DNA of 37,287 bases, taken from positions 1-37,287 of the forward strand of contig REEJ01000346.1 of NCBI GenBank assembly GCA_007695125.1. Direction: 5' to 3'. Of this stretch, positions 15,547-22,823 are shown piece after piece. The notes under the pieces were generated by a model. It made no database searches. It saw only the letters and a list, made by a program, of their open reading frames with translations, and was not told the DNA's origin. The DNA is from Trueperaceae bacterium. Lineage in GTDB: Bacteria > Deinococcota > Deinococci > Deinococcales > Trueperaceae. A program made the translations under genes and the position numbers. Position 1 is the first letter of the stretch. Every line of letters starts with the position of its first letter.

Positions 15547-16523
15547 ACCCCACCGTGCGCGTCGCCGTCATCGGTTTCGGCGTCATGGGACGACATCACG
15601 CCAACGTCTATGCCGCCCTGCCGGGTGTCGATCTCGTCGCGATCGTCGACCCGGACACGGCCCGACGGCTCGACGCCAGCGAGCGCCACGGCTGCGCTGC
15701 GTACCCGGACGTCGAAACCTTGCTGGCCTCCGAACACGTCGACGCAGCGAGCATCGCGAGCCCGACCAGCACGCACTTCGCTCTCGGAACGCAGTGCTTG
15801 CAGGCCGACGTGCACGTGCTGATCGAGAAGCCGGTCGCCACGCAGGTGCATGAGGCCAGGGCGTTGGCGGCCTTGAGCCGCGAGCGCGGCGTGGTGATGC
15901 AGGTGGGACACATCACGCGCTTCTACAAAGCGGTCCAGCAGCTGCGTCAGAGCGTGCGCCGGCCGTACCTGATCGAGGCGCGGCGCCTGACACCGAGCGC
16001 CCGCATCCGCGACGTCGGCGTGATCCTCGACCTGATGATCCACGACATCGACATCGTCCTCGGCCTGGTCGACAGCCCGGTCGCGGAGGTGAGCGTCGCC
16101 GGTCACGCGCTCAATGGCTCGGCCTTCGAAGACGTCGCGGCCGCCCAGATCACCTTCGCGAACGGCTGCATCGCCCGCTTCCTGGCCTCGCGCATCGCCC
16201 CCGACGCCGAGCGCTCGCTGGTGGTAGCGGAGGCGACGCGCACCTACCGCCTCGACTTCGCCCGTGAACCGCACACCGAGATGGCGATCTACCAGGCGCG
16301 GCCGACGGGCGACGAGGGGAACCACGTCCACGTCGACCGGCACGTGATCTACGAGGACAACCCGCTGCGCAAGGAGCTCGCGCACTTCCTCGCTCGCATC
16401 CGCCTCTCCGCGACACCGATCGGCACGCTCGACGACGACCTGCGCTCGCTCACCCTCGCCACCGACCTGATCCAGCGCCTGCGCCCGCACGCCGAGCCGC
16501 TGCTCGTCGCCCACGCCGACTGA
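15543..16523 (+). CDS. Gfo/Idh/MocA-family oxidoreductase, possibly GnnA-like
   Basis: A 326-aa NAD(P)-dependent oxidoreductase. The Rossmann motif is VIGFGVMGRHHANVY (residues 10-24), the substrate-site EKP is at 95-97, and LDLMIHDIDIVLGLV in the C-terminal domain is typical of the family. Its place inside a lipid A operon suggests it acts on a UDP-sugar, for instance as a GnnA-type 3-dehydrogenase of UDP-GlcNAc for 3-amino lipid A. GnnA works with a DegT-type aminotransferase (GnnB), and none is in the window, so this is only a hypothesis. The GTG start overlaps the lpxC stop; an 86-base gap then separates it from fabZ. Confidence 0.85.
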   Translation: MNPTVRVAVIGFGVMGRHHANVYAALPGVDLVAIVDPDTARRLDASERHGCAAYPDVETLLASEHVDAASIASPTSTHFALGTQCLQADVHVLIEKPVATQVHEARALAALSRERGVVMQVGHITRFYKAVQQLRQSVRRPYLIEARRLTPSARIRDVGVILDLMIHDIDIVLGLVDSPVAEVSVAGHALNGSAFEDVAAAQITFANGCIARFLASRIAPDAERSLVVAEATRTYRLDFAREPHTEMAIYQARPTGDEGNHVHVDRHVIYEDNPLRKELAHFLARIRLSATPIGTLDDDLRSLTLATDLIQRLRPHAEPLLVAHAD

Positions 16524-16597
16524 CGGTGACGATGGGTCGCGCGAGCGTGCGCCGGGTGCACGGGCTACGACCACCCGGGGCGCGCGAGGGCGTGCGG

Positions 16598-16603
16598 TAG
16601 ACT
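16598..16603 (+). promoter_or_regulatory. -10 box of leaderless fabZ promoter
   Basis: TAGACT is 6 bases before the ATG at 16610, as in hrcA. The bases between are CGCGCC, with no ribosome site. It gives fabZ-lpxA-lpxB-exporter its own transcription start within the larger envelope locus. The rest of the 86-base gap (16524-16609) shows nothing else I can name. Confidence 0.72.
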
Positions 16604-16609
16604 CGCGCC

Positions 16610-17038
16610 ATGCGCGGTCTCATCGAGCGTGTCCTGCCACACCGCTACCCGTTCCTGATGGTCGACGCGTTCGTGTCGCAACGTGGCGACACCTTCGAGT
16701 GCTTGAAGAACGTGAGCAACAACGAACCCCACTTCCAAGGGCACTTCCCCGGAGAGCCCGTGATGCCCGGCGTGATGATCCTCGAAGCGCTCGCGCAGGC
16801 CAGCGCCGTCGGCCTCGCCGCCCGCGAGGGGGGCGCGATCGGTGACGGTCGCGTCGGCTACCTGACCGGCATCGAGAACGCGCGCTTCCGGCGCAAGGTG
16901 GTGCCGGGCGACCAACTCCGGCTGACGGGGACGATCACGCGGTTCCGCCGTGGGCTGTGCACCGTCGAAGCCGTCGCGCTCGTCGGTGACGAGGTCGCGG
17001 CGGAGGCCACGCTGTCGTTCGTGTTCGCGGCCGCTTGA
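16610..17038 (+). CDS. fabZ: 3-hydroxyacyl-ACP dehydratase FabZ
   Basis: Dehydrates 3-hydroxyacyl-ACP in fatty acid elongation and so competes with LpxA/LpxD for the same hydroxyacyl-ACP pool, which explains its frequent place in lpx clusters. It is 142 aa, normal length. The hot-dog fold motifs are VLPHRYPFLMVD at the N-terminus and NEPHFQGHFPGEPVMPGV, with catalytic His45 and Glu59 (MILEALAQ). It probably starts from a leaderless mRNA. The lpxA start lies 5 bases after its stop. Confidence 0.97.
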   Translation: MRGLIERVLPHRYPFLMVDAFVSQRGDTFECLKNVSNNEPHFQGHFPGEPVMPGVMILEALAQASAVGLAAREGGAIGDGRVGYLTGIENARFRRKVVPGDQLRLTGTITRFRRGLCTVEAVALVGDEVAAEATLSFVFAAA

Positions 17039-17043
17039 CCGCG

Positions 17044-17814
17044 ATGGCGCCCCGGGTCCACCCGCGCGCGGACGTCGACCCGAGCGCCGAGCTCGGCGAG
17101 GGCGTGACCGTCGAAGCCGGAGCCGTCGTCGAAGCCGGCGTGCGGATCGGTCCGCGCAGCGTGGTCCGCGTGGGCACGGTGCTCCACGCCGGCACGCAGG
17201 TGGGCGCCGACGCGCGGCTGGGACCGTACGCGGTCGTCGGTGGCGAGCCGATGGACGCGCGCTACCGTGGCGAACCGACGCGCGTGGTGTTGGCCGACGG
17301 CGTGGTGCTGCGCGAGTTCGTCAGCGTGCATCGCTCCACCGGAGAGGCGACCCAGACGTCGATCGGCACGGACACGCTGGTCATGAGCGGCGCCCACGTG
17401 TCGCACAACTGCGTGGTGGGAGCGCGCTGCGTGTTGACGACGCTGGTGCAGCTCGGCGGGCACGCCGAGGTGGGTGACGACGCCGTGTTGGGCGCGAACG
17501 CGATGGTGCACCAGTTCTGCCGCGTCGGCCGCGGCGCGATGCTCGGCGCAGCCAGCGGGACCAACCAGGACGTGCTGCCGTTCCTGATGGCACGCGGCAG
17601 CCCGGCGCGCCACTTCCGGCTCAACCGGGTCGGCCTGCTCAGGCGCGAGACGCCCGCCGAGACCTATGCGGCGCTCGAGGCGGCCGTCCGGGCGCTCCGA
17701 CGCCGCGACACCGAACGCTTCGCCGACCTCGCCCGAGAGCACCCCGCCGTGGCGGAGCTCCAGGGCTTCGTGGCCTCGTCGCGCCGCGGCGTGGCGCGCT
17801 TCCAAGGTGCCTGA
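17044..17814 (+). CDS. lpxA: UDP-N-acetylglucosamine O-acyltransferase LpxA
   Basis: First step of lipid A synthesis: moves a hydroxyacyl chain from ACP to the 3 position of UDP-GlcNAc. The protein is 256 aa against 262 in E. coli. Hexapeptide repeats run from VHPRADVDPSAELGEG to about residue 180. The LpxA-specific parts are GGEPMDARYRGEPTRVVLAD, REFVSVHRST, and MSGAHVSHNCVVG with catalytic His121. SPARHFRLNRVGLLRR and a helical C-terminus follow. I prefer the ATG at 17044; a TTG at 17035 overlapping the fabZ stop would add three residues. It is followed after two bases by the lpxB-like gene. Confidence 0.95.
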   Translation: MAPRVHPRADVDPSAELGEGVTVEAGAVVEAGVRIGPRSVVRVGTVLHAGTQVGADARLGPYAVVGGEPMDARYRGEPTRVVLADGVVLREFVSVHRSTGEATQTSIGTDTLVMSGAHVSHNCVVGARCVLTTLVQLGGHAEVGDDAVLGANAMVHQFCRVGRGAMLGAASGTNQDVLPFLMARGSPARHFRLNRVGLLRRETPAETYAALEAAVRALRRRDTERFADLAREHPAVAELQGFVASSRRGVARFQGA

Positions 17815-17816
17815 GC

Positions 17817-19121
17817 GTGGCCGGGCCCCGCGTGGTGCTCGTGAGCAACGGACCCGGCGAGCTGAGCACGTGGGTCCGCCCCACGCTGCGCGCCTGGCGC
17901 CGGCTCGACCCCAGCGCGCACGTCTCGATCGCTCTCATCCCGTGCCAGTTCGCGAGCGGCGCTGAGACCGACTTGGCCCGCACCTTCGGCGCGGACGCGG
18001 TCACCACGCCCGCCGAGTACCTGCGGACGGCGGCGCTGGGTCGGGCGCCGAGCGCGCTCAAGGGCAGCACCGACGAACCTGGTGTCGTGCTCTCGATGGG
18101 CGGCAACGGGTCGCTGGCCGCCGCGTTGGGTCGCCGCCTCGGCTACCCGGTGATGCGCTACAGCTTCGTCCCCTACCTCGCCCGCGGCATCGAGCGCCTG
18201 TTCGTCCACGACGAGGGGACGCAGCGCAAGGCGCGGCGCCTCGGCGTGGCCGCCCAGCGCGTGGAAGCCATCGGCAACCTGGTGGCCGACGCGCTCGAGC
18301 ACAGCGAGCCGGCGCCCGACCCGGGCTCCCCTCACGTCCTGCTCTTCGCCGGGTCGCGCGACGCCTTCGCTGTGCACCTGATCCCGTTCATGATCGCGCT
18401 CGCCGACGCACTCCACGCGCGCTACCCCAGCGCCCGAATGGTCTGGCCCGTCAGCAGCCTCCTCTCGGACGAGGCGATCGCGGCCGGCATCGCCGGCCGG
18501 AACGCCGACACCCTCGGCGGCGTGGCCGGCCGGCGCGAGGGCGACGAACTGGTGGCGCCGGGCGGTGCGCGCGTACGGATGGTGAGCGAGGCAGAGCGCC
18601 CCGCCCAGTTGCAGGTCGCGACCGTGGCCGTCACCATCCCCGGCACGAACACGCTCGAGCTCGGCATCGCCGGCGTGCCCAGTGTGGTGATGCTGCCGCT
18701 GAACCGTCCCGAGATCATCCCGCTCGAGGGACCGGGGCACTGGCTGTCGCTGCTGCCCCTCATCGGAACGCCCCTCAAGCGCTTCGCGGTGCGGCTCTTC
18801 GTCGAGCGGCTCGACTACCCCGTGTCGCTGCCGAACCAGTTCACCGGCGAGCCGCTGATGGTCGAGGTGACGGGCGTCGTCGACGTCGCCGGGGTCGCCG
18901 CCGCCGTCGCGCGACTGGTCGACGACGCCGACGACCGCGCGCGACGCGCCGCCCGGCTGCGCGAGACCATGCCACGACCGGGCGCCGCCGAGCGCCTGGT
19001 GCGTCGGGTGTACGAGCTGCGCGAGTGGCCACTCGACACCGCAGCAGCCGCAGCAGGCACAGCTGACGCTGCGAGCGCAGCCACCGCTGCAGGCGCAACC
19101 GATGTCAGGTGTGTGCCGTGA
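17817..19121 (+). CDS. lpxB: Lipid-A-disaccharide synthase-like glycosyltransferase
   Basis: A GT-B-type glycosyltransferase of 434 aa, expected to join UDP-diacylglucosamine and lipid X into the lipid A disaccharide. The N-terminal loop VVLVSNGPGELSTWVRP occupies the place of the SGE-x-SGD motif of LpxB, and the C-terminal nucleotide-binding part has PGTNTLELGIAGVPSVVMLP, similar to the LpxB donor site. The sequence diverges from the E. coli enzyme, so the assignment rests partly on its place after lpxA and before an MsbA-like exporter. The last 35 residues are an Ala/Thr-rich tail. The GTG start lies 2 bases after lpxA; the stop overlaps the exporter gene as GTGA. Confidence 0.8.
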   Translation: MAGPRVVLVSNGPGELSTWVRPTLRAWRRLDPSAHVSIALIPCQFASGAETDLARTFGADAVTTPAEYLRTAALGRAPSALKGSTDEPGVVLSMGGNGSLAAALGRRLGYPVMRYSFVPYLARGIERLFVHDEGTQRKARRLGVAAQRVEAIGNLVADALEHSEPAPDPGSPHVLLFAGSRDAFAVHLIPFMIALADALHARYPSARMVWPVSSLLSDEAIAAGIAGRNADTLGGVAGRREGDELVAPGGARVRMVSEAERPAQLQVATVAVTIPGTNTLELGIAGVPSVVMLPLNRPEIIPLEGPGHWLSLLPLIGTPLKRFAVRLFVERLDYPVSLPNQFTGEPLMVEVTGVVDVAGVAAAVARLVDDADDRARRAARLRETMPRPGAAERLVRRVYELREWPLDTAAAAAGTADAASAATAAGATDVRCVP

Positions 19122-20905
19122 CCGAGCGCCCGCCCAGCGACGCAGCCCCGGCGTCGCAACCAGGGCGACCGTCGTCCGCCCTGCGCCTCGAGGGCACCAC
19201 ACGACGCCGTGTGACGCGTGCGATCGCACTCGGCTCGGCCGCGGCGCTGATCGGCGCCACCGTCCGCGTCGCCGTCGTGCCGGTGGTGGTGACCCCGCTC
19301 TTCGACGACGTGTTGGCGCGCCAGGACCTCTCGCGCCTGGTGCCGCTGCTGCTGCTCGGCGGGGCCCTGGCGTTGCTCGGCGCAGCCCTGTTGTGGGTGC
19401 AGGACACGGCCTTCGGACGGGCCGCCGCGGCGGCGTCGGCCGGCTGGCGGGCGGCGTTGTCGGCGCGCTTGGTGCGGCGCGTGCCGGGGACCCTACCAGG
19501 CAGCAGCGGGGGGCTGAGCGCGCGCCTGCTCGCCGACCTCCGCGAGGTCGAGACGTTCGTGCTCTTCGGCCTCGGTGGAGCCGTGGCGGAGTCCGCCACG
19601 CTCGTCGCCGTGATCGCCGTGCTGATGTGGACCGACCCGGTGGCCACGGCGACGCTCGTCGCCCTGGCGCTGCCGGCCGTCCTGATGCTGCGCGTGATCG
19701 GACGTCGCATCGAGGCGGCGAGCGACCTCCATCTGGCCGGGTTGGAGCGCGTGGGGGCGCGCCTGCAGGAGGCATTCCGCCATCACGAGACGGTGCGCAC
19801 CTACGACGCGGACGCGTTCATGGCGGAACGCTTGGAGCGCGACAACCGCGCCACCGAGCGCGCCATGGCGCGACGCACGACGTTCGCCGCGCTGCAGGTG
19901 CCGGTGTCCCAGGTGCTGGTGTTCGGCGCGATCGCCGCGCTGGTCACGCTGCTGGCGCAGCGCGCCGCCGCTGGCGTGATCACGACGGGCCAGGTCGTCA
20001 CGTTCGTGACGCTCGTGGCGCTCCTCGCGACGCCGAGCCAACTGCTGCCGAAGTCGGTGGCCCTGGCGCAACAGGCGCGCGCGGCCTGGCGCCGCCTGGC
20101 CACGCTCGACGCAGCGGGTCCGGGACAGGACGACGCTCCGAACCAGACGTCGGCGGCCGCGCCGGCGCTCTCGACCGCCGGCGACGGCACCGCCACGCCA
20201 CGCCCCGCCCCCAGCCTGCGCTTGACGAACGTGCGGCTGCGCGTGCCCGGCGGACCCGAGGTGCTGCGCGGCGGCTCGCTCGACCTGCCCGGAGCCGCGC
20301 TCGTCGCGCTCGTCGGGCCCAGCGGTGCGGGCAAGACGACGTTGCTGCGGACGCTCCTGGGCTTCGTGCCGATCGACGAGGGCGACGTCGAGGTGTGCGG
20401 CGCCTCGCTCGCCGCCGACACGGGGCGCGTGCGCCGCTGGGTCGCCGCCGTCGCGCAGGGCACGGACCTGCTGTCCGGACGGGTGCGCGACAACCTCACG
20501 CTCGGGCGTGCCGTCGACGACGCGGCACTGTGGACCGCCCTCGAACAGGTGGGCATGGCCGAGACCGTGGCGGGCCTCGCCCGCGGTCTCGACACCGACC
20601 TGGGCGAGGACGGCGGCGGGCTCTCGGGCGGTCAGCGCCAGCGGCTCGCGATCGCTCGGGCACTGCTCGGCGACCCCGCGGTGGTGCTGCTCGACGAGCC
20701 GACCTCGGCGCTCGACGCCGTGGCGGAGCGCGAGGTGGTGGCGGTCTTGCGACGACAGGCCGAACGGCGGCTGGTGCTGGCCGTCAGCCATCGGCCCGCG
20801 CTCGTCACGGTGGCCGACCTCGTGCTGCGGCTCGACGACCTGCGTCTGAGCCCGGTCGCGACGACGCACGAGGCGCTCTCGCAGGCGCTGGCGGCCGAAG
20901 CGTGA
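19118..20905 (+). CDS. ABC exporter, MsbA-like (membrane and ATPase domains fused)
   Basis: A 595-aa half-transporter: about five or six membrane segments in residues 25-320, an Ala/Pro linker, then the ATPase. Walker A is GPSGAGKTT (near residue 400), the signature is LSGGQRQRLAIARALL, Walker B is VVLLDEPTSALD, and the switch His is in AVSHRP. Half-transporters of this type dimerise. Its place directly after lpxB suggests lipid A flipping across the inner membrane, the MsbA role. I prefer the GTG at 19118, which overlaps the lpxB stop; a GTG at 19109 would add three residues. The end overlaps the methyltransferase gene as GTGA. Confidence 0.88.
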   Translation: MTERPPSDAAPASQPGRPSSALRLEGTTRRRVTRAIALGSAAALIGATVRVAVVPVVVTPLFDDVLARQDLSRLVPLLLLGGALALLGAALLWVQDTAFGRAAAAASAGWRAALSARLVRRVPGTLPGSSGGLSARLLADLREVETFVLFGLGGAVAESATLVAVIAVLMWTDPVATATLVALALPAVLMLRVIGRRIEAASDLHLAGLERVGARLQEAFRHHETVRTYDADAFMAERLERDNRATERAMARRTTFAALQVPVSQVLVFGAIAALVTLLAQRAAAGVITTGQVVTFVTLVALLATPSQLLPKSVALAQQARAAWRRLATLDAAGPGQDDAPNQTSAAAPALSTAGDGTATPRPAPSLRLTNVRLRVPGGPEVLRGGSLDLPGAALVALVGPSGAGKTTLLRTLLGFVPIDEGDVEVCGASLAADTGRVRRWVAAVAQGTDLLSGRVRDNLTLGRAVDDAALWTALEQVGMAETVAGLARGLDTDLGEDGGGLSGGQRQRLAIARALLGDPAVVLLDEPTSALDAVAEREVVAVLRRQAERRLVLAVSHRPALVTVADLVLRLDDLRLSPVATTHEALSQALAAEA

Positions 20906-21660
20906 ACGACCTCTACGACACCCCCTGGCTCTACGATCTGCAGCACGATGGCTACCGCGACGACCTGGCGTTCTACCGCCGGCTCGCCGAAGACCAGGGC
21001 GGCCCCGTGCTGGAGCTCGGCGCCGGCACGGGCCGCGTCACACTGGCGCTGGCCGAGGTCGGCGCCAGCGTGGTCGCCCTCGAGCCGAACGTCGCGATGC
21101 GCGAACGGGCGGCGGCGCGCCTCGCCGCGGCGGCGCAGCGACGGCCGGCGCTCGCCGAACGCGTCCGTTTCATCGACGGCGACGCCCGTACGCTGGCGCT
21201 CGACGAGCGCTTCGCGTTGATCGTCGCGGCCTTCAACACGCTCATGCACCTCGAGCGCATGATCGACCAGGACGCCGCGCTGCGACGCGTCCGCGAGCAC
21301 CTGGCGCCGGGTGGCGCCTTCGCCTGCGACGTGTTCGTGCCGCGCTTCGGCCCGCCGGGCGTCGTTCGGGCAGAGCCGGCGTGGGCGGCCCTCGCCGGCC
21401 CGGGCGCCGACCTGTTCACGTGGCAGCATCACGATCCGGTGGCGCAGGTGGTGGTGAGCCATCACCGCCTCGACCGCCTGGACAGCGGCGGTGGCGTCAC
21501 GCGCCAGGCCGCCACGCTGCGCCAGCGCTACTACCAGCGCCTCGAGCTGGAGCGCGCGTTGCGCGCCGCGGGTTTCAGCGACGTGCGCTGCTACGGCGAC
21601 TTCGAGCGTGGCCCGGTGCGCGCGGGCTCAGACGTATGGGCGTTCGTGGCGCGCGGCTGA
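20902..21660 (+). CDS. Class I SAM-dependent methyltransferase
   Basis: A 252-aa soluble methyltransferase. The SAM-binding motif I is VLELGAGTGRV (residues 36-46), followed by the acidic residue of motif II (VALEPN), FIDGDARTL and LIVAAFNTLMHL, all usual for class I enzymes; HLAPGGAFACDVF follows. The N-terminus LYDTPWLYDLQHDGYRDDL resembles small-molecule methyltransferases. The substrate is not visible; cotranscription with the exporter allows a lipid or glycan target, but this is a guess. The GTG start overlaps the exporter stop. Its last 33 bases overlap the convergent aminotransferase gene. Confidence 0.88.
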   Translation: MNDLYDTPWLYDLQHDGYRDDLAFYRRLAEDQGGPVLELGAGTGRVTLALAEVGASVVALEPNVAMRERAAARLAAAAQRRPALAERVRFIDGDARTLALDERFALIVAAFNTLMHLERMIDQDAALRRVREHLAPGGAFACDVFVPRFGPPGVVRAEPAWAALAGPGADLFTWQHHDPVAQVVVSHHRLDRLDSGGGVTRQAATLRQRYYQRLELERALRAAGFSDVRCYGDFERGPVRAGSDVWAFVARG

Positions 21661-22812
21661 CGCCGACGCGAGCCAGCGCGCCTGGAAGGTGGCCACGCCG
21701 GCGCCGGGCTCGATGCCGCTGCCGAGTGCGTGCAGAGCACGCTCGAACGCCGCCACGATCGTGAGCGCGTCGAAGGCGTCGACGTGCCCGAGGACGCTGG
21801 GTCTGAGGGTCGTCGCGGCCAGGTGGTCCTGGCCACCGCCCACCCGCACGCCGCAGCGCAGCAGGGCGTCGCCCACCTGTGGCGCTGCGAGACCGGACGG
21901 CACGCGCACGGCGGCCACAGCCGGGCTGGGCCGCTCGGCGAACGCCGGGCAACCGAGGGCGCCGAGTCCCGCCAGCACGGCCTCGTTCAGGTCGGCCTTG
22001 AGCGCCCACCAGGCCTCGATGCCGTACTCGAGCAACTCGCCGACGACGAGGTCGAGGGCGAGGACGAGCGGGACCGGCGGCGTGATGGAGGTATCGCCCT
22101 GACGCTGCCGCACGCGCTCGGCGTGCAGGTCGAGGGTGAACGACGGGTGCCGTGACGCGGCCTCGGGGAGCCGCGCCCAGGCGCGCTCCGAGAGCCACGC
22201 GAAGCCGAGCCCAGGCGGCAGCATCACGCCCTTCTGCGACCCGGCGATCACGGCGTCGAGCCCCCATGCGTGGGGGCGCACCTCGGTGGCGGCGAGGCTG
22301 GTCACGGCGTCGACGAGCAACAGCGCGTCGGGCGCCGCCTGACGCGCCGCCGACGCGATCGCCTCGAGGTCGTGCAGCACGCCGGTGGAGGTCTCCGAGT
22401 GCGTGACGGTCACGGCGGCGGCGCCCGGCGTGGCGCGCAACGCCGCCGCCACCGCGGCGGGATCGAGCGCCTCGCCCCAGGCCGCGCTCACGTCGACCAC
22501 CGGATGCCCGTAGCGGCGCGCCAGGAGCGACCAGCGCTCGCCGAACTTGCCGGCGTGGGCAGCGACGACGGTCGCACCGGGGGGGACGCTGGCGAGGAAC
22601 GCGGCCTCGAAGGCCGTCGTCCCCGCACCGGCGAGCAGCGTGACGTCGTCGCCCGGCACCGCGAGCAGGTGCGCCATGCGCTCGCGCGCGCGCACGAAGA
22701 TGGTGCGGAACTCGGCCGTCCTGTGGTGCATGGCGGGCCGCGCCAACACGGCCCGTACCTGCGGCGAGATCGGCACGGGGCCCGGGGCGAGCAGGCGCTC
22801 CTCGAAGATCAC
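21628..22812 (-). CDS. Class V aminotransferase (alanine-glyoxylate / phosphoserine type)
   Basis: A PLP enzyme of 394 aa. The N-terminus RLLAPGPVPISPQVR is typical of the alanine-glyoxylate and serine-pyruvate aminotransferase group. Asp168 (LLVDAVTSLA) and the PLP lysine Lys194 (GSQKGVMLPPGL) are present, as is THSETSTG. It lies 11 bases downstream of serA on the same strand, so it may supply the phosphoserine aminotransferase step of serine synthesis, although it is not of the canonical SerC subgroup. The GTG start has the strong site GGGAGGGGAA. The last 33 bases overlap the methyltransferase gene on the other strand. Confidence 0.9.
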   Translation of the reverse strand: MIFEERLLAPGPVPISPQVRAVLARPAMHHRTAEFRTIFVRARERMAHLLAVPGDDVTLLAGAGTTAFEAAFLASVPPGATVVAAHAGKFGERWSLLARRYGHPVVDVSAAWGEALDPAAVAAALRATPGAAAVTVTHSETSTGVLHDLEAIASAARQAAPDALLLVDAVTSLAATEVRPHAWGLDAVIAGSQKGVMLPPGLGFAWLSERAWARLPEAASRHPSFTLDLHAERVRQRQGDTSITPPVPLVLALDLVVGELLEYGIEAWWALKADLNEAVLAGLGALGCPAFAERPSPAVAAVRVPSGLAAPQVGDALLRCGVRVGGGQDHLAATTLRPSVLGHVDAFDALTIVAAFERALHALGSGIEPGAGVATFQARWLASASAARHERPYV

Positions 22813-22823
22813 GGTTCCCCTCC

